From NCBI GenBank assembly GCA_037179385.1, contig CM074189.1:20657020-20721019 (forward strand): 64,000 nucleotides of DNA, written 5' to 3'. The stretch comes from Holothuria scabra (lineage: Eukaryota; Echinodermata; Holothuroidea; Aspidochirotida; Holothuriidae). Of this stretch, positions 12,824 through 23,289 are shown in pieces (position 1 is the stretch's first letter; each line of letters begins with the position of its first letter). A program made the position numbers and the translations under genes. The notes under the pieces were generated by a model. That model did not search any database. It had not been told where the DNA came from and saw only the letters and a program-made list of their open reading frames with translations.

Positions 12824-13708
12824 TCAATAAGACAAAGTAAACAAATGAGTTTTCAAGTTAGTTTTAAATTGTCCAACAGTGGAAGAGTTCTTGACAAAAG
12901 ATGGAAGGTCATTCCACAGTTTCGCAGATACTGTTGAAAAAGCACGATCACCATAAGAATGGGTAACAGATGACGGCACATTTAAAAGAGATTGAGAGCT
13001 GGAACGTAGTTCACGTAAAGGCTTGTAATTAGATATAAGATCCTTTAGATATAATGGAGCAAAACCATGGATGCATTTGTATGTAAGAAGAAGGATTTTG
13101 TAGTTGATACGATGCTGCACAGGAAGCCAGTGAAGATTACGAAGAACAGGGGTGATGTGGTCACATGATTTTGTTAATGCAACAAGTCGAGCCGCTGAGT
13201 TTTGAATTCGCTGGAGTTTTGAAATTTGGTGTTTAGGTAAACCATAGAAAAGACTATTTCCATAATCCAGACGGCAGGTAACGAATGCATGAATAAGCTT
13301 TTCAGTAGTTTGGGCATCCAAATAATGTCGTAATTGACCAATTTTGTGCAAAGCAAAGGAGGCAGAGCGACACACATTATTAATATGCTGAGATAAGCTA
13401 AGATCATTCTGGAAAATAACACCCAGATTTTTTGCACTCTGGGCAGGCGTGATTAAAGAGTCTCCAATGGAAATACTGGTGAGTGGTATAGTATCACGGA
13501 AGCGAGAAACAAGGTGTAGTACTTCAGTTTTCTCAGGATTGAGTTTTAAACTGTTGGTGGTTGACCACGAAAGGATGTCTTTAACACAAGTTTCCAGTTG
13601 CGGTAATACTGAATGGCAGTTTCTATTATCAACTATAGCATACACTTGAGTGTCATCTGCATAAATCAGATGGTACCCATTGAGATGTATAGCCCAGATG
13701 GTACCCAT
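12824..13708 (-). pseudogene. LINE ORF2 fragment: C-terminal reverse transcriptase
   Basis: An open frame of 294 codons without internal stops. It carries the catalytic motif YADD at residues 16-19 (within LIYADDTQ), which is reverse-transcriptase motif C. The thumb and C-terminal region follow: LNPEKTEVLH near residue 60, KNLGVIF near 93, RLDYGNSLFYGLP near 147, LHWLPVQHRINYKILLLTYK near 191-210, and a closing LWNDLPSFVKN...FKTNLKTHLF block. These are hallmarks of CR1/L2-like LINE ORF2. The endonuclease and the first reverse-transcriptase motifs are absent because of 5' truncation. The apparent start Met lies in the 28 bp duplication and is not the native start. The intact frame suggests a fairly recent insertion. 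Confidence 0.9.
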
Positions 13709-13723
13709 TGAGATGTATAGCCC
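13668..13723. repeat. 28 bp tandem duplication at the LINE 5' edge
   Basis: Two identical units AGATGGTACCCATTGAGATG(+8 bp) abut at 13,668-13,695 and 13,696-13,723. The unit is LINE coding sequence; 28 is not a multiple of three, so the duplication shifts the frame just upstream of the retained one. Confidence 0.9.
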
Positions 13724-13757
13724 AGTCCTTTAGGCTTTCTTCCCAATTGGAAACACC

Positions 13758-14004
13758 TTAAAGGAATAGACTCCCCCCAAACTTATTTTGAAGCAACAGC
13801 TAAATATCACAATTTTCCTCATATTTCTCTTCAAAATATCTTTCATCGTATTTTACAACTTCAATAATTGCCTATTCAATGTGAAACAAGCAGTTACTCC
13901 TAGTAAATTTCACATTTGAAGAGAAAAATTGTTGTCACATGACTCTCAACAGCCAACCATGAAACAGGACAGTCTACAGCAATACTTTAATGGGTGCCCT
14001 TTAA
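13758..14004 (-). mobile_element. M2 MITE, complete copy
   Basis: 247 bp bounded by TTAA (13,758-13,761 and 14,001-14,004). Left end AAAGGAATAGACTCCCCCC and right end GGGTGCCCTTTAA are weak inverted repeats. Internal landmarks are CAACAGCTAAATATCACAAT, AAACAAGCAGTTACTCCTAG, TTGTCACATGACTCTCAACA and AACAGGACAGTCTAC. Reversed relative to the 18,782 copy. The 111-codon frame starting at 14,005 lies just downstream and looks spurious. Confidence 0.85.
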
Positions 14005-14403
14005 TTGCAATCAAAATCGTGCAGTTGTGTAGCCAACAAATTTGCTTGTGCCCTCAACAGAAGTGACTTTGACAGTATAACTATGCAGTTGACTTGTTTT
14101 TCTCCAAATCAATTTTGGTCCCCCCTTCCCTCTGCCCCCTCCAAAAAAATGAAAACAAAAATCTGCTACAGTTCACAAAATAATCTTCACAAAGTTGGTG
14201 TACATATCATCAGCCAGAAAGTACTGCCATGCTCAATAAATAATCCATCAAAAAATGTTGAAAAGAATCACACACATGCCCAAACAAAAAAACGAAGAAA
14301 CAGAACAAAACAAATTGAATACAAATTGATTTTTATGTAGAGAGGAAGGGGTTCGGCCTGGAATAGAAAGCCATCCTCAAAACCAGAAATTTAGGTGTAC
14401 AGA

Positions 14404-14630
14404 TACAGACGAATCCCATTAGCCCTTGTTTTTAGTGACTGTGCGCAGCCATTAGTGGGGTCTATCGGCCTTGAATTTCAGTGAAATTGAAGGAATTAAG
14501 ATGCAATGTAGTGTACAACAAGCCATGATTAGATGTAAGCAAGGGAATCGAAAGATTAAGTAAAGGTGATGGACCCCAGTTATGGCAGACTGAAATCAGA
14601 CCATCACTTGCTGTCCGGATTCGTCTATGG
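14404..14630 (+). repeat. R repeat, copy 1
   Basis: Matches the reverse complement of 37,356-37,597. Shared blocks are TTTTAGTGACT, CCATTAGTGGGG, GCGTACAAC/GTGTACAAC, GGAATCGAAAGATT, then GATGGACCCCAGTTATGGC and GACTGAAATCAGA. Copy 2 has extra sequence in the middle. In this copy GACGAATCC near 14,409 and GGATTCGTC near 14,617 form a short inverted pair. In one plus-strand frame the block reads DGPQLWQTEIRPSLAV against DGPQLWPTEIRQSLAV in copy 2, but this copy has stops nearby. Identity unknown: a low-copy element or an old duplicated segment. Confidence 0.65.
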
Positions 14631-14704
14631 AGCAGAAACATGTTTGCTATGGAAATAGAAGCAAAATTTTGTAAGGGATAACAAACTGAACTGTCCAATA
14701 TTCT

Positions 14705-15299
14705 CAGCTTTTGTTCCTCTTAATACTATTCAGTAACTTAACTAATTTTCTGGGCAAAATATTGCTGTTATTAAATGTTAAGTAAATTTCAGTCTTTATT
14801 ATGGAAATAGTCACATTCAGTGTATCTCTTCAAAGCTGTGAACATTCCCTTGTTAATGACAGGTTATAGTGCAAGGGCATCATACAAAAAGACGAAATGA
14901 GGTTAGGAAAATCAAGTCAGGCCTAGCATATATGCAATGTACCTTCTACAGTGCGCCTGTGTGCCTCTGTTAAGTAGATGAAAGCTAAATAATTTAGGTG
15001 TTATTTTAGTTGATTGGTGTAAAATGTGTGACTATTACACTACATACCAGCTCTTGAAAGTGGCTACCTCATAATATCATAATGCTTCTATGGTTTGCCT
15101 TACATTGGGCATTCTTAACAAAGCAAATTACATAACTCCTAAAGTACCAACTGGTCATGCTCCACCATATTCAAAACCGAAAGGAACCAAAAACTTCAGT
15201 CTCATTCTGGGCAATTCATGATACAGTACATCACAATGTGAATCAAGAAACATAGAAAACAATCTGCTTGAAAATGATAAGAGTACTATCATGACATCA
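14705..15299. other. No gene seen
   Basis: AT-rich unique-looking sequence. No repeat family or convincing frame. Confidence 0.45.
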
Positions 15300-15767
15300 G
15301 GGAGCACATCACCATTAATTTCTCCATTGACTTACACACTATTTTGCCTTCATTCAATGCCCCCCACAGCCCAGTCAAAGTTCACACCCCACTAAAGCTA
15401 CCCCTCACATGAAAGCCAGTGAGTTGGCCAATCATGGCATCACAAATTCACCATAGCATGACTGTTTAGATTTTGAGATAAAAGGGGATGAAGTTTTGGG
15501 TCTGTACACCCTACCCTATTAATCCGCAAGGTGACGGAAATAATGTCTTTTTCACACCAAATTTTTAAACAGTCTAAATCACCTTCAGTTCTTCCCAATT
15601 TGGCAACACTCACACATTGACACATCCTCTTTCATATCCAAAACAAAACAACCACATCTGATTAGCTTAACTTGAGCAATTCACACTTAAAGAGGACCTA
15701 AAATTGACGGTGTACTTTGGAACTACTTTTCCCGGCAAGGCCGTTCTGCTAATGGTGATGTGCTCCC
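15300..15767. repeat. Perfect 18 bp inverted repeat about 430 bp apart
   Basis: GGGAGCACATCACCATTA at 15,300-15,317 is mirrored exactly at 15,750-15,767. The match does not extend clearly on either side. It may mark the ends of an old DNA element, but no target duplication is evident. A 61-codon minus frame inside shows no recognised motif. Confidence 0.55.
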
Positions 15768-16008
15768 CCATCAAGAACAGTACAATAACAACTGCATACA
15801 TTCTCCTTTCAGCTATTACGGTATAGCGCCCTCATTTAAGTTTCTTTGCTTCAGTTGTACCAAATCCAACATCACTGTTAGTCAGCCATTCCTGATTATC
15901 GCCCTCTTTATAGCATTAACATCACACAGTTGGTTGTTTTAGTATAAATAGTTTTGATTGTATGTGACATAACCTCTCTTGCTATATTCTGTTTAACATT
16001 CTATCCAT

Positions 16009-16065
16009 GTTGTTTTGTTTGTTTGTCCATTTGTTTGTTTGCTTGTTCATTTGTTTGTTTGTTAT
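16009..16065. repeat. TTTG-type microsatellite
   Basis: Imperfect TTTG units with CCAT, GCTT and TCAT interruptions over about 55 bp. Confidence 0.85.
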
Positions 16066-17046
16066 TCTCTATGTATCAACCTAGGAGGTGAAGGATACAG
16101 AGGTGCAATAAAAGTGTACAATTTGAAAACATATCATTTATTGACTAAACGAGTAAACATGATAGGGAAAAAGTGAAAGGAAAAAGTATAAAACAGGAGA
16201 AGAGAAAGAGGAAACCAAATGGTAGTAACAAAGAGGTAATGAGTGGAGTTTTAGGAGAGGGGGCATTTAGGCAACTTACATTTGACGTTAAGGACAGACT
16301 TAATATTAAAAGTGATCATGCAATTCTGACAATAGATTTAATCTGTGTCACAGTGGTACTGTTTCTTGTTTTGGTCCCATGTTTTCATTTGAATGAATGC
16401 AGGAGTATTTCACACACTTGATGCACAAAATTAGGAAAGTAATTAACCATAAAGTTTGTATAAAGGGCTTTCATTTTAGGTAATCAACTGATCGTTGCCT
16501 CTTTCAAAGGACAAACTTAAATTTTTGAGCTGGTGTCTGTTACTATTTTGGCACTGTCACAGTTTACTTCCATCATCTTGCAGTTGAGTTCATTAACAGT
16601 AGGTTAAGGATACACATACACACTGTTCATGTTTATCCTATACATATTCAAATTATTCAGTTCAATTCATTTCTCATATGCATATTCCTTGATAACAAAA
16701 TTATGCTCAAATGATTTTATATACGGTACACATGATGGACACTAGAAGAAACATCTCTGTTTATCGCAGGCTAGTGGCATGAAAGAGATAGAGAGAGAAA
16801 AGAAAAACATACTCCCCTCCCCCCCTTCTGTCACGGATGGTGAGTGGTGAGAAAGGAGAAAGGCAGAAATATAAAACTTGTAGATTGTTTACCTAATACA
16901 TGAATATGAATGAAGGGTTAATGCAAATCTTCATAAAAGATATGGCTAAAAATGCAAAATATTTTATTTAACCATGGTACTTAATAGCATTTATATTATA
17001 TTAGAACCATTTACTACTTGTTAAACATCCTTCTTTTGAAAATACT
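16066..17046. other. No gene seen
   Basis: AT-rich sequence with a purine-rich section at 16,160-16,260. An 82-codon frame at 16,173-16,421 ends in a hydrophobic stretch but lacks any recognised domain or splice support; treated as chance. Confidence 0.45.
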
Positions 17047-17353
17047 TTAAGGACCAGTTCTCTCACCCCAAACAGTACCAATTCTCCTAACCTTCTTACT
17101 TAAGCCCCTCCCACAATTGTCTGAAATTCATCCTCATCCAGATACAATCTCAGTTAATTGCTTCTAGGTGAGTATAGAAAAACTTAATTTATATAATCAA
17201 AACACTCTCAGTACCATTCATGCTGTGTAATATAAGCTTTGGGTATACTTTGCATTGTTTGAATTAGCTGTCAATCAAAGAGCTGAGCCAATTGAGAATT
17301 TTGGTACCCAGGTTCCAAAATTGTAGTTTGGGGTGAGAGGTTTGGCCCTTTAG
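17047..17353 (+). mobile_element. M1 MITE, reference copy
   Basis: About 307 bp from TTAA at 17,047 to a CCCTTTAG end. The left terminus AAGGACCAGTTCTCTCACCC and right terminus GGGTGAGAGGTTTGGCCCTT are inverted repeats of about 25 bp with few mismatches. Internal order: CCAATTCTCCTAACCTTCTT, AAGCCCCTCCCACAATTGTC, CTCATCCAGATACAATCTCA, TTGCTTCTAGGTGAGTAT, ATCAAAACACTCTCAGTACC, GCTGTCAATCAAAGAGCTG, CCAATTGAGAATTTTGG. Non-coding. I use it as the family reference because both ends are clear and nothing interrupts it. Confidence 0.85.
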
Positions 17354-18781
17354 CAGTTAAAAAAATGGTTTGTACATGCTTTGTAAGGAATGCCTGTGGT
17401 AGCAAGGTTGTGCATAATCAGGTCATAATAACTTTTATATTTGAAGGAGCCTTTTTACGTTCAACTTAATTTTCAAGGAATTGTAGAAATAGTTTATCTG
17501 GAGCAAGGTCATTACCTGGGAACAATGTTAAGAAATTATGTTATGCAGTCTGCTAGAAGCAAGGTTATAAATGTCAAGGCTAGCAGTACAGTTGTGAAAG
17601 GATTGATTCTAGGCAATGGAAGCTATTTTTGTTTCTGAATAGTAGTAGACAATATAAGGAGGGCTAAAAATGTAGCTGAAGTAATCAGTAATTTGAGGCA
17701 TGTGGTTTCCACCTGATGCAACTAAAAATTGACAACTGAAAATGGAAAATATTTCTGAAGGGAAATTAAAATGCATACTTGAAATTTTGTGAAGGGTAAA
17801 AATTTTAGTTCCATATTCAGGAAGTCAATTTACTGAGCCAGCGAGCATCTTCTAGATATATGATATATTTTATCTTAAAAAAATGTGCGGTCGACTGAGT
17901 AAATGGTACACTAAGTTTGAATTTTCATGCATTGAATACAGTACTTATTAACCTTCATCTTTATGGTATGGTAGGCCGTGTTGCTTAATGTCAAATAGGA
18001 GAATTTTTACCCATTTTAAGTCAAGTGTGATTTATTTCAGATGAATTTAACTCATTATACAGGCATCAGTTTGATGTCATTGCCCATAGCACAGCCAGCT
18101 TACGCAACTGATCTAGTTACTATGGCTCGATGAATTTTAATTGCCCAGTTTCAAAAACAGAATTTACTTTGCAGTACCGTTCTGTATCCTTATTTTACAT
18201 TGTTCAAAGAAGTTTGACTCAGCTTGAATAAAATTTTATCTATTACAATGCACATGAACAACTTCGCTGGGGCAAATTTTCTGGAAAATAACTTCCCAGT
18301 CCATGGCAGTTGTCATGGCGATCTTTTTGCATGATATAATTTCAGCTGGTCATTTTATTGATGCTTTCTTCCCCCAGCAAGTTACATATTAACAATATGA
18401 CACCAGTCTTATGAATATGCAGATATTGATTTTATGACCTTCAGTGATGCTTTCTAGCCAGGGGGTTCTTTTCATCATTCCGTGTAGCATAAATGTTAAT
18501 TCTAACGGAATCTCTCCGTGCCTCACAACTATAACTTGGTTAAAACTAAAACGTGTAGTGTTGAAACTATTTAGTGAGCTTCATGAATATTCATTTATTG
18601 ATTACATGACCTTCAGGAACTGAATCATACTTCATGCAACATGTGGATTAGAAAATTCTATTTTTATGTGTTATAATTGTCCACGTTGTTATAGGTAGAT
18701 GATGAGTAGTATGATGATATAAATTTAGAAAAGACTTGAAGACATAGAGAGAAATTAGGATGAGCATTCTTAGTTTAGAAT
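17354..18781. other. No gene seen
   Basis: Unique-looking sequence without a supported frame. 18,060-18,600 is somewhat more complex and carries several TGAATAT/TGCATG and TTGATT motifs, but nothing conclusive. Confidence 0.45.
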
Positions 18782-19031
18782 TTAAAGGGCAGGAGCAGTC
18801 ATCCCAAATTGTAGAAGTGTAGTAGACTGTCCAGTTTTGTGATTGGCTGTTGGGAGTCACGTGACAATGTTTTTTCTCTTCTAATGTGAAATTTACCAGA
18901 AATAGCTGCTCGGTTTACCTTGAATATGCAATAGTAAAGTCATAAAATGTAATTGCAGAGAGATAAGATGAAAATTGTGTTATTTAGCTTTTTCTTCAAA
19001 ATAAGTTTGGGGGACTGCTCTTTACCTTTAA
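18782..19031 (+). mobile_element. M2 MITE, reference copy
   Basis: 250 bp with TTAA at 18,782-18,785 and 19,028-19,031. Left terminus AAGGGCAGGAGCAGTCATCC and right terminus GGGGGACTGCTCTTTACCTT are imperfect inverted repeats. Inside are TAGTAGACTGTCC, GGCTGTTGGGAGTCACGTGA, AATTTACCAGAAATAGCTGC, GGTTTACCTTGAATATGCAA and TTATTTAGCTTTTTCTTCAA. The internal CACGTG E-box is present in this copy; the opposite-orientation copies carry CACATG instead. Non-coding. Confidence 0.85.
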
Positions 19032-19059
19032 TCATCAAGACTTTGGAAGAGAGGAGACA

Positions 19060-19448
19060 CAGGTCTCGATTTTCAGAAAAGTTTATGGTTGTCCCTTGGG
19101 CAACCATGTCAATATTTTTAGTTGTCTGCAAGAAAATTTGATTGTCCAAAACATTTTTTGCACAATTACAAAACAGTTATTGTGTTTTGTTTGTCTCAAA
19201 AAATTAAAAGATAGGACTTTTGAAAGACAAAAAACTTGACATCTGAAATATTGCACAATAGAAAAATGGAAGTGCTGACCAGCCAGCAGTATACTTTTCA
19301 ATATCAGATAAGGCATGCTGCTATATATATAACTGAAAATGAGAGAAAAATGGTTGTCCATTGGACAACCACCTTCTAACTTTTGGTTGTCCATATATGG
19401 AATTTCAGTTGTCCCTGGCAATTGGACAACCATGAAAATTGAGCCCTG
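19060..19448. mobile_element. 389 bp non-autonomous DNA element, hAT-like ends
   Basis: Left end CAGGTCTCGATTTTC and right end complement CAGGGCTCAATTTTC are inverted repeats that both continue into ATGGTTGTCC. CAGG(G) termini are common in hAT elements. The flanking 8-mers AGGAGACA and AAATGACA agree at only 5 of 8 positions, so the target duplication is weak. Three short hairpins share GGTTGTCC/GGACAACC stems. The 124-codon minus frame at 19,083-19,457 covers most of the element and looks like a chance frame. Confidence 0.6.
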
Positions 19449-20882
19449 AAATGACACCTAGATGTTAACCACAGTACAATTGCAGCCTTTAAAGTACTTT
19501 ATCTAAAGTCATTTTACAATCTTTTCATTTTATTTTGAAATATTAATCACTTAAGCCCATGAAGTGGGATGCTTTTTATTAATTTAATAATCATATATTT
19601 CTTTTTTTCTTTCCCATCATGCATTGTAACCTTGGTCCTCATTGTACAACAGGTGAGTTTTTTTATCATTATACTTTGTCATCCTGTGATAAGTTGTAAT
19701 GTTGTAGTATAAAACCTGCATACTTATGCAGCATTTCTAAGTAATCTGGGGCCCCACAGCTAGGTGAAAGAAAAGGTTGAAAGTCATAAAATTGTACATT
19801 TGTAGATCTTCCAGGTCTTGAAATTTATGAAACAGGTTTGAATTTCACAATTTTTCAAAAAAAAAAAAAAAAAAACATCTCTGATTGACTAATATTTTTC
19901 CAGCTGTAATTATTATTCTTAAAGTCAGATCATATATAGTGTTAAGGTGGAATGGTCAAATTAGGGATGTAGGGAGCTTAACTTGAGTGCTGGGCAATTG
20001 ATCTGGCAAAAGCACCTTGCCCTACCTCAAGGCATCTACCCCATTTTGCAGCAATTATTTTTTCATTTTTACCTCATTTTACTACAGTATTAGGAGAAAC
20101 TTTGGGGCTAGTTTTAGGTCTCATCAAGCAGATATGTTGTGGTTGGGGAGAGGTGTATTTGTGGCTTGGAGTGCTGGGTGGGAATTATGGAGGTATGGGT
20201 GTCACAACCCAGCATAACCCACTGTAGCTATTACATCTCTGGTCATGGAAAGACCATGCAAAATCATGGAATTTGAGATGGAAGAGAGTGTGAGAAACCT
20301 TTCTACATATATCATGTATTATTCCTCTTTCATTGGTGTATAGCCTCCTTACATAGCATTTTTCTCAACAGTGATGTGCAGCTCACTGGTAGGTATAGAG
20401 CACTGAATGGTGTGCTGTGAAGTCAACAGGAAGAAACACCTGGAAAGTTGGTAGCACAGTGAAAGAGGGCCCTCACCAAAATTCCCTGGCAATTCCTGCT
20501 TTGCCTGTCTGTAAAACTAATGGGTAGAATTGTGATGCATATTGCAGAAATGTATTGCACCTAGGTACAGTATGTTAAAATTAGAAGTCAATTACAGTTG
20601 CCATTAAATACATATGAACAGTGGTCTTTTATAATTGCAGCAGTCAAATTTGTTCTTGAGTAGTTTCAAAAGGGTTAATAGACTATACATATGCTAATTG
20701 AACAAAGTGGCAGTTAAGAGGGCAACTTCCTAAAACTGCTCCCCCCCCCATCTCCTCTTCATTACTTATTATGTACATCTATGATTTTTTCTCAACATGG
20801 CAATAAGCCATTTGGGTTTTCAATTCTGGGCCATGTAATTTCAGCTCCAGGAGTTCCGATTGGAAGAGAGGCAACTAAGTAT
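19449..20882. other. No gene seen
   Basis: An A run with 19 bases lies near 19,857-19,875. A sequence near 19,655 (ACAACAGGTGAGT) resembles a splice donor, but no acceptor-bounded frame fits it. No family repeats recognised. Confidence 0.45.
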
Positions 20883-21155
20883 TTAAAGGCAGAAGATGTG
20901 TATTTTAAGAAAAAAGGCAGTCATCCCAAAATTCCATAGAAAAATCACCAAGTTCTTCCAAATATCCTCATATTTGACTTACAAATGCCTCCAAAGATGT
21001 CACTTGAATACAATTACTACAATCAAAAAGGAGTTATTTGCTCTGAATTTACCAAATAAGTGACAAAAATATTGTAACATTGATAGAAGCCGTGCCTGAA
21101 TTAAGATGATGGGGTATGCTTATAAATTGGTACAGGGACTTCGAATTTCCCTTTA
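20883..21155. mobile_element. M2-like MITE, old copy
   Basis: TTAA at 20,883-20,886 and 21,152-21,155. A CAGTCATCCCAAAATTCC block near 20,919 matches the M2 terminal block, preceded by about 25 bp of extra sequence. CCTCCAAAGATGTCAC and GGAGTTATTTGCTC occupy the places of the usual internal blocks, with many changes. Confidence 0.45.
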
Positions 21156-21299
21156 ATAAAAATCAGAATTAATTAGGAGATTTTGAAAGGTAAGTTTCAT
21201 TGATTTACTGCAGTGTATAATGATGGTTAACAATTTTGCTCTCTCTAGCTTTTCATTTTAGTATTATCTCTTTACTGAATAATGCCCTTATTTTTAAAG

Positions 21300-22090
21300 A
21301 AATTAAGGGAAAGTGTCTGAAATTTCGATCGGTTCCAATGTGACATTGTTTAATGCTGATGATTTCCCAACCACACGTACTGAGTCGAAATTACACAAGA
21401 GCTATCTGCTGAGGATGGATCTTTTTATAAAGAAACTCATGTTTCTCATGCTGACGTAATGGACAGTGTTTAATTAATACTTCTCATCGTTTGCAATGGA
21501 AATGACTAATTTATCGGATTTTTGTCATTGTCAAGAAACCTCTCCTCTCATTCATTGCTCCTTCTCCAGTCTGTGTGCCAGATGTCTGACTTTGAACTAC
21601 AAGAAGTACCTTCAAAATCTCAGATTATTTGGAGTGAGAGAGTGATGGAAATCGGAGCTGAGATAGGGAAGAGCTCTCCAAAGTGTTTCCTCCTCCTTTT
21701 TCAGTGAAAATGCAATTAAAGAATGACCAAAGGAGGCGTCGTGAAGAGTGTGGTTTATTTCTGGTGAGCAGAAATGCCACCTGCTTTTGCGTAGCCAAAG
21801 AGAGAAAGTGGTTCCCTGGCAATCCTTGCAAACTGATCTGGGAACGTCAATAAAGAATCCCTCCTTGATATTCTCTGCTACAGCCGGGAGCATCTGAGGG
21901 TGTTAGAATACTCCTTGAGGACCCCAGGGCTTTCTTCAGAGCAGTGTCACCTCTCATCAGGGATGTGATATTGTGTTTATTACAAGAGAGGACGCGCAAT
22001 AAGACATTTGTTGCAATTTTTCGTCTCCTCAAACAAATGAATACGTGAGATAAAACATCGCTAGAGGTATATGAGTAATACTGTTTGCTT
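21300..22090. promoter_or_regulatory. High-complexity stretch, candidate regulatory block
   Basis: About 790 bp that is richer and less repetitive than its flanks, without a copy elsewhere in the window. Overlapping short frames run both ways, so coding is unlikely. Sites visible include TGACGTAA (CRE/ATF-like, 21,452-21,459), GTTTAATTAATA (homeobox/forkhead-like, about 21,468) and GTGTTTATT near 21,974. These are common motifs. The evidence is texture plus motifs; conservation is untested. Confidence 0.35.
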
Positions 22091-22769
22091 ACAGTAACAA
22101 TGAGAATGCATGCAGCTCCGTCTCTCTCACCCTATGAGAATATCTTCCATCTAAATTTGGCCTTTCCTGTCCAAAAGAAAATTAATTTTCAATTTGTCAG
22201 AGGCAGATCTTGAGGGTGCTGGTGGGCTGCTAAAGAGACCTTGGCCAAGTTCGATGTAGTGGTGTCCTTACTTGTCAGTCAATTTTGAATTTTTGGGGGG
22301 TTCTCGGCAAGAATGAAATTTATATCACAATTTGTCTGAAAGATTTTTCCTGATTTTTACTGACGTGTTACTGTGGGCAAGGTTATGCTGAAATGTGAAG
22401 TAATTGACCAAAGTCCAGTTAGCTGAAATAGTTGTCATTTATAGATCTATCTTGGTGTAGATCCTCCATCTTGAATCTTGGAACTGGATTATAGCCGGAG
22501 CATACTTGTAGATTTATCTACAGCCACACTGGGGTGCTGAATTATACTTGAGTCAATAGGGCAAGCCTACATAGCTAATTTTATGGTCTCGAAGTTTCTT
22601 TGTGCTTATAGGATCAGTGGTCAAGAAATGTGTGCCCTGCAGGATTCTGTCTTTCTTTATAGCCTGCATAGCTAGCTGTAAAGTGTCTAACATCTCTCTT
22701 TTGTGAGTTAAGTTTCCCATTTAAATCTTCCATAAGCTCCATAAAAAAACATATTTTCCTCCATTTGGT

Positions 22770-22992
22770 CTTGCAAAGAATTACATGACCAACACAAATG
22801 TGTTGCATAGCATGCTATGATGAGAAGTTTAAGTATGGTTTGACACACTGCTCAAATTCGGTTTCATATACCGTTCAAATGCTGTGTAAGTCCTTCCCTT
22901 CAGTGGTTTCTTATGACATGGAAAATACCATGCATGGGCATATTCTACAACCCCCAGGCTATGGGAGAGGGGGGGCTTGCAAAGCAAGAAAT
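22770..22992 (+). mobile_element. X retroposon, longer copy
   Basis: Shares, in order, with 46,870-47,100: CCAACACAAATGTGTTG-like, a GGTTTCA(T/A)ATAC block and a CTCAA motif. Its 3' end has GGGCATATTCTACAACCCCC, shared exactly with 25,710 and 58,908, followed by a G run. An element with a constant 3' end and variable 5' extent fits a SINE or LINE tail. No Pol III boxes are obvious. The 88-codon frame at 22,798-23,064 overlaps it and is likely spurious. Confidence 0.55.
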
Positions 22993-23289
22993 GAGGATTA
23001 TGTCAGAAGTGATCTCTGTAGAAGTCAATGTGAGCTAATTGTACTGTTATTGGCCCTAATTTGAAGGTTAGTATAAATAACACACAAGTACCATTTGAAA
23101 GTTCAAATATTCCATATCAAGTTGGATTGTGCATCTGAATGAACATTATAGGTGAGAATGTTATAGATATAATTTGCCAGAAAATATATGAGGCTTTATT
23201 GAATACAGTGTGAAAGCTTAAAGGACATAAGTAACCACCGCATACTCTAAAGCTGATATATCCAGTGCCTGTGCAAGGTTAACCAAGCA

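Larger units (their letters stand above)
12736..13735 (-). mobile_element. 5'-truncated CR1/L2-type LINE
   Basis: Reading the minus strand, the element enters inside the reverse-transcriptase domain, runs through the C-terminal region to a stop at 12,824, then has a short 3' UTR and ends in an ATT microsatellite (12,736-12,760). The UTR holds GCGCTATATAAGAAC, which resembles the 3' stem region common to L2/CR1/Rex-like LINEs. A short UTR ending in tandem trinucleotides is typical of that group. The 5' end is a truncation within or just past a 28 bp duplication. Insertion of only the 3' portion is the normal outcome of incomplete target-primed reverse transcription. Confidence 0.85.

Noticed and set aside
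19083..19457. 124-codon minus-strand frame
   Set aside because: Coincides with the 389 bp inverted-repeat element; composition is not protein-like.
19612..19670. Possible exon with donor ACAACAG/GTGAGT
   Set aside because: No upstream acceptor joined to a conserved frame; a single donor-like match is expected by chance.
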